Assembly: GCF_021730395.1 (NCBI RefSeq)
Contig: NC_069371.1
Coordinates: 49,176,001 to 49,240,000 of the forward strand
Length of the DNA stretch: 64,000 nucleotides
Reading direction: 5' to 3'
Origin: Mercenaria mercenaria
Lineage: Eukaryota; Mollusca; Bivalvia; Venerida; Veneridae
Part shown: positions 25,268 to 36,391 of the stretch, piece after piece
Layout of the letters: each line of letters opens with the position of its first letter
Numbering within the stretch: the stretch's first letter is position 1
Notes under the pieces: model-generated
Seen by the model: only the letters and a program-made list of their open reading frames with translations
Databases searched by the model: none
What the model was told of the DNA's origin: nothing
Made by a program: the position numbers and the translations under genes

Positions 25268-25720
25268 GGCACCGCCTTGGAACGGATAGCTCAGTGGTTT
25301 GCACACTGGCCTTCCAATCCTGAGGTCGGGGGTTCGATCCCCGGCAGCTACTCGGGAATTTTCAGAAACGCTTTTCAGTGTTTCCCACCTAACTAGAGGT
25401 GTACTGGTCAGGAACCCAGGCAATCCTTGCGTGTATCAGTGCTATACACTGGGCACGTTAAAGAACCAGGCTGTCTATTCGCAACGAGCTAGGCTAAGTT
25501 AGCCGGACAAGCCTGTATCTGATTTCTGATCTCTCTGTCGTGGGGGCTTTGTCTCACTCTGTCCCTCTGGTCAGATCGCTCTGTGTCTGTACTAGTAGAG
25601 GATGAATTATGCGCCCTGTGTGGCTGCATTTGAACTATGTAAAGCGCCTTTGAACGTGAAATTGATCATGAAAAGGGCGCTATATAAATCTGGTATAATA
25701 ATAATAATAATAATAATAAC
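25268..25720 (+). mobile_element. tRNA-derived SINE (type 1)
   Basis: The head holds a tRNA-like box A (TAGCTCAGTGGTTTGCACAC) and box B (GGTTCGATCCC). The body ends with AAAGGGCGCTATATAAATCT, a tail type shared by many animal SINEs, and an (ATA)n run. A second, inverted copy is at 52674-53093. Not a functional tRNA gene, since it lacks a complete acceptor stem and continues into the SINE body. Confidence 0.9.
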
Positions 25721-26165
25721 GGTCAGTGGCAAAAACACCACTGGGGAGCTTAAACCGGTTTATGGTGCGCACCCAACCTCACTCTTACCCCCACCATGTT
25801 CCAAAGACATGGGACAGTGTAAATAAAAGTAATCCCATCCAGGTGAATCTCTAACACACGTAATGGAAACAAAAAGGCATGGCATGTAAAACACAAAAAT
25901 GCTCGTGTATAAATATATAAAAAGAAAACCTTAAGAACCAAAAACGTATGTACTCAATGCCTTTTCAGAAGACAGAGCAACAAGAGAAACACCCTTAAGG
26001 GCCCGACGAAACAGGCCAGAAGACAAATATAAAAACAGTTCAGTCCTGGTAGGATTTAAAAACTTCTCATCATAGAGTCCTCCCCCTTTTCCGTCAGACG
26101 CAATCAAAGAGGGAAGTCTAACATGACTCTTGTATCTTTTGCATTCTATTCTTCTTAATGACAAT
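25721..26165. other. Unrecognised sequence with repeat-like flavour
   Basis: Balanced-composition segment between the SINE and gene B. A minus frame at 26164-25931 (MSLRRIECKRYKSHVRLPSL...) has no recognised family. It could be an old repeat end or part of the gene B 3' region. Confidence 0.25.
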
Positions 26166-26191
26166 GAGAGAAATTTAAGTTCAAGTAAGAC

Positions 26192-26197
26192 TTTATT
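26192..26197 (-). promoter_or_regulatory. Candidate polyadenylation signal of gene B
   Basis: AATAAA on minus, about 305 bases downstream of the gene B stop codon (26504-26502). No closer canonical signal was seen. Confidence 0.4.
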
Positions 26198-26501
26198 GTG
26201 TTATACAAATGCCGTTTATCAAACTGATATCAGATAATCACTGAAACAAAGACAAACTATTTCTTTAAATGATTATATTGTACGTTAAACATTGCTGTGG
26301 ACAGCTTTCTTTCATAGAATACAATTCCGTTTTAAATGCCGTTAAAAAGTTTCTCGCATAGACTAAAATGAATTTAATATGAAACTAGAATAATGTGGCG
26401 GTACTTTCTTTTCAGAATAATATGTAAGGGTAATTGTTTAAGTTTATGACAGGTTGTTTTACAACACAAAACACGTTTTGGTTACTGAATACTGAACTGT
26501 C

Positions 26502-28258
26502 TTATGACGCTTTACACGAGCAATACCCTGGAACAACAAACAGATCAAATTCCAGTTTTTTCTTTGCAACGTTGTAGGTCAACAAGGAGTGGGTAACTGG
26601 CTCAGTTGCGCATTTACCATCACACTTTCCGCCTTCACTGTAATAAAAAACAACAATGCCATTTAAACATATTTCAGATACAATAAAGCAGTGTGCGCAT
26701 GGACTGTTTACTGCTTGTCACAATTTATAGATTCCTAAAGTAATGGTAATATGAGAAATATATCTGTCTTCAATGTACTTTTGTATGTAAAATCTCTGAA
26801 ATATTGTTAATAGTTATAAAGCGTATGAAAATTGCTACAATTTTAAAAATCTTTTAAAACAAGATACATATGGTTGTTTCTTTGAATAAAAGAAAGAGTT
26901 ATATATAATTTTTAATAATGATATACAATACACCATATACATGTAGTTACATGTACTTACATACAAAATCCATGTGGAATGAACTGGTATTTTGGAGGCG
27001 TGTGAATAATATACTTTGTCTCTCCATACACATTTTCCATCGTCCAATATATGAAATACTTAATCTCCCTGAAATATTCATCCAACTTTATAATGCAAAT
27101 ATAAGGCAAGTACTGAAAGAACGAAACATGCACAATGAACACCATTGTTGTATTTTTTTTTTTTTTGTTCCAGCAACAAATTTGGAATTTTTATATAATT
27201 GTTACATATAGTGGTCAGTTTTTAAAACCGCATTTCATCTTAATTCGACCACTCCATTTACACAAAACAACCTTAGCATAATTTAAACTTTTTAAAATTA
27301 TTAAGAATAAGAATAATTTAAATTTAGACTATACTTAACAAGAAGAGACAAGAAGTGTTATTTCAAAAAGAGATTAAACAGCTATCTGAAAAGATGTGTA
27401 TATTTGAAATAGAAAACAAAATACAATAAAATATACTTTTGTTCAAATATAACATGATAGTTTTAAGTTTATAGCCAACTTTCTTTAAGATACCATGTCT
27501 ACAATTCTTGAAAAAATAGCGAACGAATATATATTTGTTGAAAAATTCGCGAGGTTTTATTGGATTTCTCTCTTACTTACAATATACTATGATACTAATC
27601 ACTTTCAGAGAACTCAGCTTTTTGTTTTTGAGATGAATTATTTTTCGCCTAAAATGTGTGGTTAATCCCTTTAAAATAGAAGTTGTATCATTGATAACAT
27701 ATCAGTACTGCCTTCCACGTGTAATGCAAAACAATAAATTGATCCCGTGACCAAATTCTAGTTATATATATAGTGGTACAAAGTTAACGTATTGAAAAAA
27801 GATTTTTACAAGACATTCTAGTAAAAAACAAAACAAATCACGAAGCCGGTAATAACCGTTGCAACGCTTTTGTAATAATGCAAAGTTTTTACATTTTTCA
27901 TTTTTGTACTAATATCCTACTTTCATGTGCAGCTAGATTTTCATTTTTCAGAGTCATAAATATATTCTGTACTAAACTAAGTGGGAATGAACATATTGAA
28001 AAAAAATCATCCAATCTTTGGGCGAATAGCTCTTAAGCAAAACAAATAATTCAAATACAAGTAAGAAACATTGAAATTATAAACAAATTATCTTACGTAG
28101 GGCAACACACGTCACCGTCCCCTTGCCAATGTGGATTTGGATCAACTCCTTGTTTTTTAAGATATTTCAGTCTTTCCCTCTTAAACTTCCCCTCTTTCTC
28201 TGCTATCTGTTCCTTGGTATAGAACAAGCCAGGATATCGCTCCAAAATCTTTCCGTAA
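26502..28258 (-). CDS. Secreted cystine-knot (Spaetzle/neurotrophin-like) protein, paralogue B (first exon not found)
   Basis: Three minus-strand exons: 28258-28097 (162 nt, SYGKILERYPGLFYTKEQIA to QGDGDVCC), 27068-26961 (108 nt, EIKYFIYWTMENVYGETKYI to PHGFC) and 26637-26502 (EGGKCDGKC to VPGYCSCKAS, stop TAA). Introns are phase 2 with GTAAGA/GTAAGT donors and TTTAG, TTTCAG and TTACAG acceptors, exactly matching A and C. The C-terminal domain has the cysteine order CC-C-C-C-CxC. Residues NxxGxxKYI... before the third Cys and DLFVVPGYCSC at the end resemble the Spaetzle pattern (…KYIVN…, …DLFKLPSCCVC). The basic stretch KFKRERLKYLKK precedes the knot and could be a processing site. The signal-peptide exon should lie upstream of 28258 and was not identified. 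A truncated SINE lies directly upstream in that intron. Confidence 0.7.
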
Positions 28259-28284
28259 CTAAACAAATACACGAATCGAGTACA

Positions 28285-28395
28285 GGTTTGTACTGGTGAA
28301 GAATCCAGCAACACTGGCTAGGCTAATTGCCTGACGTTACATATAACTGAAAAATTGTTGAAAAACGGCCTTAAACCCAAAACAAACAAAAACAA
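28285..28395 (+). mobile_element. 3' fragment of a tRNA-derived SINE (type 2)
   Basis: Shares ACTGAAAAATTGTTGAAAAA, CGGCCTTAAACCCAAAACAA and the (AAAC) tail with the SINE at 44708-44997. Head missing. It lies just 5' of gene B exon 2. Confidence 0.8.
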
Positions 28396-30047
28396 GCAAG
28401 TAATGTCCGTAACTGTTACAAAATGTATCTCGAATATGTATCATAGCTTTTCATATTTTATAAACATAGTAGAAAGTATTATCGAAAAAATGTGAGCATG
28501 AGATCACGACCTGTGTTCAATTTTGTACCGCCATGATCTCAACAATTAAATCAAAGCCCTGAAATGACTGATAGTCAGTGCTTACTGAGTGATATTTCAA
28601 CCGATACACCTGAATAATCAACATTTCATCGTGCATAGACCGGTCATGATATGAACAATGTTGGAAGAGTTTCACTATATAATGCTACATGCAAAACATC
28701 TAAGCTCTGTGCATTGTGGTTCAAAACAAGAAGATTTTATATGTTTTACCTAAACTCTATGTAAGACTAAGTTTACCTCAGGTTGGGCCCAATTTCAACA
28801 CTACCCCTAATCCTAAATCCTAACCCTAAACCCTACCCCAAATCTTTCGATTGTAAATATAAAGTTTCCAATTATTCTAGAATCTGTCGCTGCTTGTATT
28901 TGTTGTATAAAAAGTAGTCCTCAGTTGCTAACACACTCGCGTAATTCCAAGATTATGAAAAAAAATACCGGTCTATTTATACTCGTCCAGAATATTTGTG
29001 TGATGCGGTCACAAAGAAATAGAAGAACACGAGGTTGATACTAGATAACTGATTTAGTGCTATAGCCAGTTGCTAAATCACTGGCTGAAAAGAAGATTAA
29101 GTGTAAGCAAGGATTAATGGACATGTATCTCTGACCGTGTTGATAATTTAGATATAGCTGTTAGTCACTGACCGAAAGTCACTTTGTATTCCAAGGTATA
29201 AAGTCAATATTGTTTTGGAAAATGGTTTAGCAAAGACTTAACGTAAATCAAGATCTCGATGATAACATGAAATGTATTATTGTAAGAATCACTGTAACAG
29301 AAAAACATGAACAACGCCGTTTAAGGTGGTCAGTAACATTGTAGCAACATGTTATTACATTTTCAGTTTCCATATATGACAAAGATTTATTAAAGAAACA
29401 AAAATACCCACAACAAACAGATAGATTCCTAGTAGAAATGTACGTTTTACTGATTTTTGTAAGGTTCTGTAATTTTCTCCCTTTACATGAAAGCTTTCTT
29501 TTTTTCCTTTTTAAAAAAATCTGGGCTTTTCAGTTCATTTTTTAAAAATGTAATTTCTAGTTTTACATTTTCATTTGAAACATATCGGGATATTTCAACA
29601 ATCCGACCCAAATGGAATTTAATGCTGTGTTCTCCACCTGAATTCATTTTACTCAATCAATCTTGGTTGCGCAACCAAAGGGAAGTAATAACAATTTGTC
29701 AAACTTGCATTTCAAATGAATTGCAGAAAATTGTTTTTCTAATGAAATGCAGCAAAATGTATAAAATGTATTTACAGTGTAAATCTTTAACACATATGAT
29801 ACAGGAAGTCTTGCATCAATGTCATTTTTTATGTAAAATATGTTAATAAAATTTAGACTTATGCTAACATAATTCTATCTTGTCGGGCAACCATGATAGG
29901 AAATACAAATTTTAAAAGTACTTCCGATGAAAACCTCAAATGTATTAAGCACTGTAAGAACATAAGTAATTACAAAAGAGCAGATGTTGAAGTTTCAAAC
30001 AAATTCGCTTCTCGGCTATATCTGATCGATCACCTTAAAAGATAGAC
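28396..30047. other. Intergenic or gene B upstream region
   Basis: No exon carrying the Cys-x4-Cys segment expected before gene B exon 2 was found. A short telomere-like tract (CCTAAATCCTAACCCTAAAC) lies at about 28803-28845. A 119-residue plus frame at 29487-29846 is Phe/Ser/Lys-rich and unrecognised. Confidence 0.4.
28803..28845. repeat. Short interstitial telomere-like tract
   Basis: Degenerate CCCTAA units (CCCCTAATCCTAAATCCTAA then CCCTAAACCCTACCCC). Animal telomeres of TTAGGG type would read CCCTAA on this strand. Only about six imperfect units. Confidence 0.5.
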
Positions 30048-30282
30048 GAGCCGCGCCATGAGAAAACCAACATAATGGCTTTGCGACCAGCATAGGTCCA
30101 GACCAGCCTGCGCATCCGCGTAATCTGGTCAGGATCCATGCTGTTCGCTTTCAAAGCCTATTGGAATTAGAGAAACTGTTAGCGAACAGCATGGATCCTA
30201 GCCAGACTGCACGGATGCGTAGGCTGGTCTGGATCCATGCTGGTCACAAAGTCACTACGTTGGTTTTCTCATGGCACGGCTC
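30048..30282. mobile_element. Palindromic MITE, GAGCCGCGCC family, copy 1
   Basis: Near-perfect palindrome: GAGCCGCGCCATGAGAAAAC at the left pairs with GTTTTCTCATGGCACGGCTC at the right. Inner arms carry CCAGACCAGCCTGCGCATCC. Flanks AGATAGAC and AGATAGGC are a possible 8-bp target repeat (7 of 8). Four more copies lie at 35085, 55038, 62943 and 63741. Confidence 0.9.
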
Positions 30283-30357
30283 AGATAGGCACCCTTTTCC
30301 GCTATAATTTTCACCAATCTGTTTCTTATTCAGAATGAAATAAAACTAAATGACTGT

Positions 30358-33300
30358 TCAAATAGGGGTCTCTAAAACTGCCCTCGCAGGTCTTTCCATA
30401 TTATTTACCCCTAATGTGATGTTTCTAGATATTTCAGTATGTAGTGGAGACTGAGTACTATCTTCGTTTTGTTCTTCTTGGCTATTTGCTGGAAAGTTTT
30501 GCTGTTCACGTGTTGCATTGTTCATTGATGACTGTATACGTTCATTCAAGGTTTCGTGATATTGCCTCCCTACTGGATTATTGCCAAAAAGTTTTGTATA
30601 TGACGGAGGCTGAGTAGTATTTTCATTTTCTTCTTCTTGGCCGTTTGTTAAATTCCTTCCACTTAGGGTATTATGATATTGTCTATTTTCCACTGGGTTA
30701 TCGCCAAATAGCGCAGTATATGATGGAAGCAGATCTTCTTGGTTTGTCTGTGTCATAATTTCGCTGTCTGTTTCAGTTACAGCAGTAGATGAGACAGTGT
30801 ACAGACCTTGGTCTTGTGCTGAAGTATCCTGTGAGAGAGGGTATGAAGTTTGGTCACGTGATAGAAAATCGTCATGACGCACTACAGTGTTTTGAATTCC
30901 TTCCTGGTGAGAATCTAGATTCTGAAATAAAAGATAGCTGTACAAGTTTATATAAAATTTATCTATATTCAGTAAGAAATATACGTTCAAAAGTTTAAAA
31001 ATCATCGATACTTCTGTGTGAACACTTTTACAAAATTGCAGATGAAAATACGCCTAGGAAACGCTGGCTGATCGTTCAGAGTTGAGATTAGAGAGCGTAA
31101 AAATGACAGATTTATGTCTTAAGATTTGGGTTTAAATAAAAGAAAATCTCAAAAACAACAAAATAAGAAAAATGCTAATCCATATTGCGACGTAACTAAG
31201 TTTAGACTTAATACTTATCAACTCAAACAAAAACGCTACCTTATCAATTGGTTCACGAAATACCATGTTAAACAAATGTTCTTAGTACATAAATGTTTAC
31301 AAACTTGCTGTTAACAGTTGTTAGCTTATAGGACCTCAACTACATGCTGATAAATGTAGATACCTCGATCGCATAATCATAAGTATGTAATTTTGAAGTA
31401 AGATTTCTTTTGAAAATTAAAATAATTTGAATTAAAATATCAAGAATATTGTATCCAATTTCCCCAAGTAGTTTTAAGCTCAACGATTTTCTTTGCAAGT
31501 AAAAAGGTAAACGTATATTCATTGATGATGAGATATATGAAGCGGAAACGTCGGGCAACCAGGTTTGTTTTTGTTTGTTTGGTTTGGGTTTAACGCCATT
31601 TTTCAACAGTATTCTAGTTATGTAACCTATCCAGTGTTCATGGAATCTGTTCCAGTACACTGTTCTTCGTAAGTAACTGCCAGCCTTCCCACATGAATCA
31701 GTTGTGGATGACGAATGATTTCAGACACACCGTCTTTTATCGAATCGACACGGAGAACGTACGACCCGCGCTCCGTGGATCCGCGCTGTCCCTATTGAGC
31801 TAAACGGGGGAGTACTTCTAGCTTGTAGTCTGATATAATTATGTTAAATTGGATCATATTTAATTTCCTTTTGATGAGCTTGTTTTATTATTCTCTAAAC
31901 AGTAACATAACTCACCAGAACTTTTTTACATTCATGTCTCCTTCTGTAAATACAATACACCATTAGGATGATTAAAAACGTTCCACTGGCAAGGGAACCA
32001 ATTACTATTCCAACAATTGCGCCCGTGCCAAGATTACAACCGGAACCATCACCGCACGAGTCATAGCCATTACACGCGAGGTCTTCATCTATACATCGAG
32101 AGTTGACACATTCATGGGCATAACGTGGACATGTGTCTAACGAAATGAAATGAAAGTACGAGTATGCATAATGTTAAAATTTGGAGACATAAAATCGTAT
32201 CTATTACACGAACTTATGTGAAATTCCTACAGGATTTTTGCAGTGAAAAATATCAGATATCTTTGTTTCATAGCATTCAACACAAAATGGTTACAAATTG
32301 GTTAAACAATTGAAAAGATATGTGTTTGTCTTTACATGAATGATTAAAATATCAAATCACTCTTGAACACCAGACTTTACATATGCATTGCCACACCTCT
32401 CGTGAAAATATTTCATATGATGTACGCTATGTTTTCTTACACTGAACCGAACAAATACCATCTATATGTATTTAATATTCTTCGATCTTGCAAGACTTTA
32501 TTAAAAGCTTTGTTATTAAAAGTTCCCCTATTGTTCCCTATTATCAAGCATTGTATATTCGAAGTCAATAAAACCCCGCTACTTACCTTCTCTGAAAGCT
32601 GTAATGATTACTGAAAAGACGTCTAAGATCTGCTGACCCTTTCGAGGGATATATTTTATTTTTAAAAACCTAGTGTCCACTGTAAACACACCTTCGGGTT
32701 TGTTTAGTCCACAGACGTCATGCTCTAATCCTGAAAATAATATAAAGGAATGATGAGTAGTTACATTTATTGTAAATAAATCTGTTTATCCCTTGCCCTG
32801 CCATTTTTCTAAAATGGACTGGTCCATTTTTCAATTTGGGCAATACCATTTGTTATTTGAAGGGATGTTCACTAAAAATTTACTGACTGAACAGCGAACA
32901 GTGCAAAACCATGATAAGACTGCACGGATCTGCAGACTGATCTTGGTCTACACTTGTCGCAAAAGCAAAACCACTTGCTACCAAATGCATTCTAAGATAA
33001 ATGATAACAGAATATTCCAATGAAGATGTATTCGTCTTTTAACCATAACAACTGGATAATAATACACTCATGGTGATATGTCACAAAAAAGTGATAATCA
33101 AACTAAGGTATTGTGATATATCGACGTGATTGCATGTACATTTTAACACTAAAAACTGTTGCAATGTCACATGTATCCTTCACATTTGCGAGTGTATTAT
33201 AATGGGACAAAAGTGACGAGCACAGCCAAACTGCGAGTTGAAACTTCCCTGTGTAAACCACACTGAGCAGGTTTAAGACATGTTTAAGAAAAAAAAAACA

Positions 33301-34213
33301 TTCGACATAATTAAAACAATTTTAACAGAAGACTATTCATAGATACGTATATGCAAGGTTTCATATTTTGAAAAAGAAAATCTCCAAAAATCAAAAGCTC
33401 TGTGCTTTTACTTTTTTGTAACCTTTTGTTTTGATAAATCGTTTGATCTGATTAACCTGCTTCTGCTTTTGTCTACAACTTTAAAAGTATTTCTAACGTT
33501 TAAATTTGAAAATACCAAAGTACCCGCTTTGAAATGTAACGGATTGTTTATGTTTCAACATAAGTCGAACTTCGTTTACTCCAACCCGGATAATTCGAAC
33601 GTCACCCACACTTGGTCACGTCGTCATGTCCCAGCAAAGTCGCTATATATTAAAAGTATAATTTTCGATGGCTCGAACTATTGATAACTCGAACAATTTT
33701 TGCCGGTCTCGAAGTTCGACCATACTAAGTATTATACATGCTTATTCAATATTTTAGCAGGATTGAAACGTATGTGTAAATAATTTTGTTTAATGCTCTC
33801 CTGTTGTCGTAATAATTTACACAATCCACGTTTTTTTTTTTCAGCTTTGAATTTTATAAATGAGAAATTCTAAGCGTACAATGAAATAGCCAAACACAAA
33901 AAGTGTGATCTTTTAAGCATTTTTGCGAATCTGCATGAACAAAACAGCCTTACCCGTTACTCTCGTGTCTTTGTTCTGAACAACGAAAAATTCAAGATGA
34001 CCTTCGCTACAATCTAGGTTCAGATTTTCAAAATTGAACATAAGTTTGTGATAGGTGTTGTACCAAGCTTCTATTTTTAGCTCACAAGATCCACTGCCTT
34101 GATATGATGATCTTCGGCGGTCGTATATATTGTCGTCGTTCAGTTCCATCTTGACACCTTCTCACTAACCATACTAAGTTTGGAATTGCAGTACATGTCG
34201 TTGTTCATGAAAT
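30358..34213 (-). CDS. CUB-LDLa single-pass membrane protein, paralogue D (frame-disrupted CUB exon)
   Basis: Minus exons: 34213-33954 (260 nt, NNDMYCNSKL then, in a shifted frame, MELNDD to DTRV), 32730-32587 (144 nt, LEHDVCGLNKPEGVFTVDTR...), 32136-31916 (LDLa CPRYAHEC, CNGYDSCGDGSGC, then transmembrane GAIVGIVIGSLASGTFLIIL and RRRHECKK), and 30921-30358 (cytoplasmic tail, stop TGA). Splice phases 1,1,1,0 match gene E exon by exon. Exon 34213-33954 is 260 nt against 264 in E, so the frame is lost near 34150-34165. The first exon (signal peptide) was not found. The 187-residue tail holds three diverged repeats: LPSYTALFGDNPV, PPSYTKLFGNNPV and SPLHTEISRNITLGV; the second keeps a PPxY motif for WW domains, the first an LPxY variant. 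Either a young pseudogene or an indel error. Confidence 0.75.
31567..31800 (-). mobile_element. tRNA-derived SINE (type 2), inverted
   Basis: Reverse copy of the SINE at 44708-44997: tail (AAAC) and GGGTTTAACGCCATTTTTCA at the left, tRNA-like head at about 31765-31800. Inside intron 4 of gene D. Confidence 0.8.
33564..33720. mobile_element. MITE with GTCGAACTTCG inverted repeats
   Basis: GTCGAACTTCGTTTACTCCA at the left and CGAAGTTCGAC at the right, with internal ATAATTCGAAC/GTTCGAGTTATC dyads. The motif recalls pogo/Tigger-type non-autonomous elements. In intron 2 of gene D. Confidence 0.7.
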
Positions 34214-34639
34214 CTGCCGATTAAAAAACAGTGACTTGAAATTGATTTTCTTTCTATTTTCTTTTAAACATAAAGTGGTAAGAATTGTTTGCAAAATTGA
34301 CGTGGACAACGTTGTCAAATATTCGCAGACATTCTCCGCGCAGAATTATTGACAAACAATCATCCCTGCTTTTCAACCCCACCAGGTCAAGTTCGGGCAA
34401 AATGAATCTGAAGCCGACAAAAAACAGCCGGATATTGGCCGACATACAGTGTCACTGGCATACCAAAAGGGCTTCTACCACTCAAAAGGGAGTCCAACCC
34501 ACTAGAGTTCATGTGGATTGACTCAGAAAGCGAAACTTAGCGACCATATCTGGGACCACAGTCAGTGTCCAAGTTTGTTCATCGGTCGTCCATGATGATC
34601 ACGGGTATAACAAATATAACAAAAAAATTGATTGGCTGA

Positions 34640-34998
34640 CTAACTCGTGGGAATGAGATAGCTATGTCGTGGGAACGAGATAGTAAGTCGTTCCCACGAC
34701 AAAGCTAACTCGTTCCCACGAGTTAGTAAGTCGTTCCCTCGACATAGCTAGCATGCACTACTCTTATTTTATTGCACTATTCTTTTTTTTTGTATTACAC
34801 TACTTTTTTTATTGCCCTACTCCTTTTTTTAATGCAATTCTTTTTTTTAATCGCTCTTCTCTCTTTTTTTATGTCATTCCCACGACTTAGTAACTCGTTA
34901 CCACGACATACTAAGTCGTTCCCTCGAGTTAGTATCTCGTGGGAACAAGATAAAAAAGAGAAGTGCAATTGAAAAAAAGAGTAGTGCATGTCACCTCT
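34640..34998. mobile_element. Foldback element with about 21-bp CGTTCCCACG dyad units
   Basis: Left part repeats units such as AAGTCGTTCCCACGAC and AACTCGTTCCCACGAGTTAG at about 21-bp spacing; the right part has CATTCCCACGACTTAGTAAC and CTCGAGTTAGTATCTCGTGG. GCATGCACTACTCTT (about 34751) pairs with AAGAGTAGTGCATG (about 34977), enclosing T-rich sequence. The hydrophobic frame over the T-rich core is an artefact. Confidence 0.7.
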
Positions 34999-35084
34999 GC
35001 GCCACCGTACATATAAGACCAAGTCTTTCAGCATGATTTTGAAACTTTTCTGAAACATCTGATTCAATTTCCATGTAGTCCATT

Positions 35085-35223
35085 GAGCCGCACTACGAGA
35101 AAAATAGCATACTGCATTTGCAATAGCCTTTGAAAGTGAACAGCATGGATCCTAACCAGACTGCGCGGTCTGGATCCATGCTGATCGCAAATGCACTATG
35201 TTAGTTTTCTCATGGTTCGGCTC
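35085..35223. mobile_element. Palindromic MITE, GAGCCGCGCC family, copy 2 (shortened)
   Basis: Same outer ends (GAGCCGCACTACGAGAAAAA and TTTTCTCATGGTTCGGCTC) and GAACAGCATGGATCC core, but internally deleted and more diverged than the other copies. Lies between the divergent genes D and E. Confidence 0.85.
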
Positions 35224-35502
35224 ATTTGCGGATAGTCTACCTTATTGATAGAAAAATAATCCCCTATTGTAATCGGATTAATACTTCAACAATTTTTCTG
35301 ACCGTAATATAGTTATAAAATACATGTATGAGATCAGAAAATGTTTTACGTCTAGTATAAAAATCCACATCCACTATTTAAGCTAAAATTTAGACATGTT
35401 ATCTGTACCATATCACACACAAAATATAAAAACAAGAAAAAAACTCTTTTTGGACAGTATTTACGTTCAAATTTGAAATTACAGTGAAATGACTTATCTC
35501 AG

Positions 35503-36068
35503 TATGGCATGTCAAACGTTGCTAAGTTTGTTATTGTTATTCAATGTCTTGTCATTCATATTCTAAAAGTCATTATTGTTATTCTATATTTCGCTATTCT
35601 TATTGTATCTTTTATATTGTTATTCAATGTCGTGTCATTCATATTCTAAGTAATACCATTGTTATTGTATATGTCCTTATTCTTATTGTATGTTCGATAT
35701 TCTTATGGTAAAAGTTATCATTGTTGTTCAATATCTGACAATTCTATTTACAAAACGTGCCATTCTTATTCTATGTTATGTGATTGTATAATTTGTATAG
35801 CGTCGCTGTGCTATTTATATCACGTGTGCTATTTATATCGCGGGAAATCCCACATACAATAAGAATATCAAGCTTACAAAACAATAATGAATATACAACA
35901 ACGATAACGTCTTTTACAATAAGAATATCGAACATACAATAAGAATAACGACATATAGAATAACAATGGTAACACTTAGAATATGAATGGCACGACATTG
36001 AATAAAAATAACAAACATACTATAATAATAACATACATATATAATTTAGCAACGTTTGACATGCCATA
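35503..36068. mobile_element. AT-rich inverted-repeat element between divergent genes D and E
   Basis: TATGGCATGTCAAACGTTGC at the left pairs with GCAACGTTTGACATGCCATA at the right. The arms contain loosely repeated TTGTTATTCTTATTGTAT-like units on one side and ATACAATAAGAATA-like units on the other. No coding potential. Confidence 0.75.
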
Positions 36069-36391
36069 TCTCGAAGTGTTTCACCATATATTTAGTTCAT
36101 TGTCTTTTTTAACTGGTATCATACAGGTGCGTAGATAATGTAAATGCCAGTATACAGGGGTATTATTTGTTTCATTGACTGGTCTCTAGTACTATGCGTA
36201 GGATACTAGTACGTGAATAACTACGTTTTCTATGCATGCATCAGTTACCGTGAATTTATCCACCCCTAATGTACCTTTATGTTTATTTCGCGATTTGAAT
36301 GCATATTGATCCAGACCGCTGTATCTTGTTACTTGATATAGCTAGCCTACCTGTGTAAACAGTATCATATTTTCTGATAAGGTAGTTTAAA

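Noticed and set aside
25268-25350. tRNA gene at the head of the SINE (also 44708, 47858, 50660, 52674, 59888)
   Set aside because: Box A and B are present, but the cloverleaf stems are incomplete and the sequence continues into a shared SINE body and tail.
28803-28845. Chromosome end or fusion point
   Set aside because: Only a few imperfect CCCTAA units in ordinary sequence; too short for a telomere or clear fusion relic.
34254-34445. Signal-peptide exon of gene D (MSANIRLFFVGFRF...)
   Set aside because: No donor of the required phase 1 was found and the frame continues without a plausible cleavage site.
34772-35067. Phe/Leu-rich frame resembling a transmembrane protein
   Set aside because: T-rich core of a foldback element; the opposite strand reads Lys-rich for the same reason.
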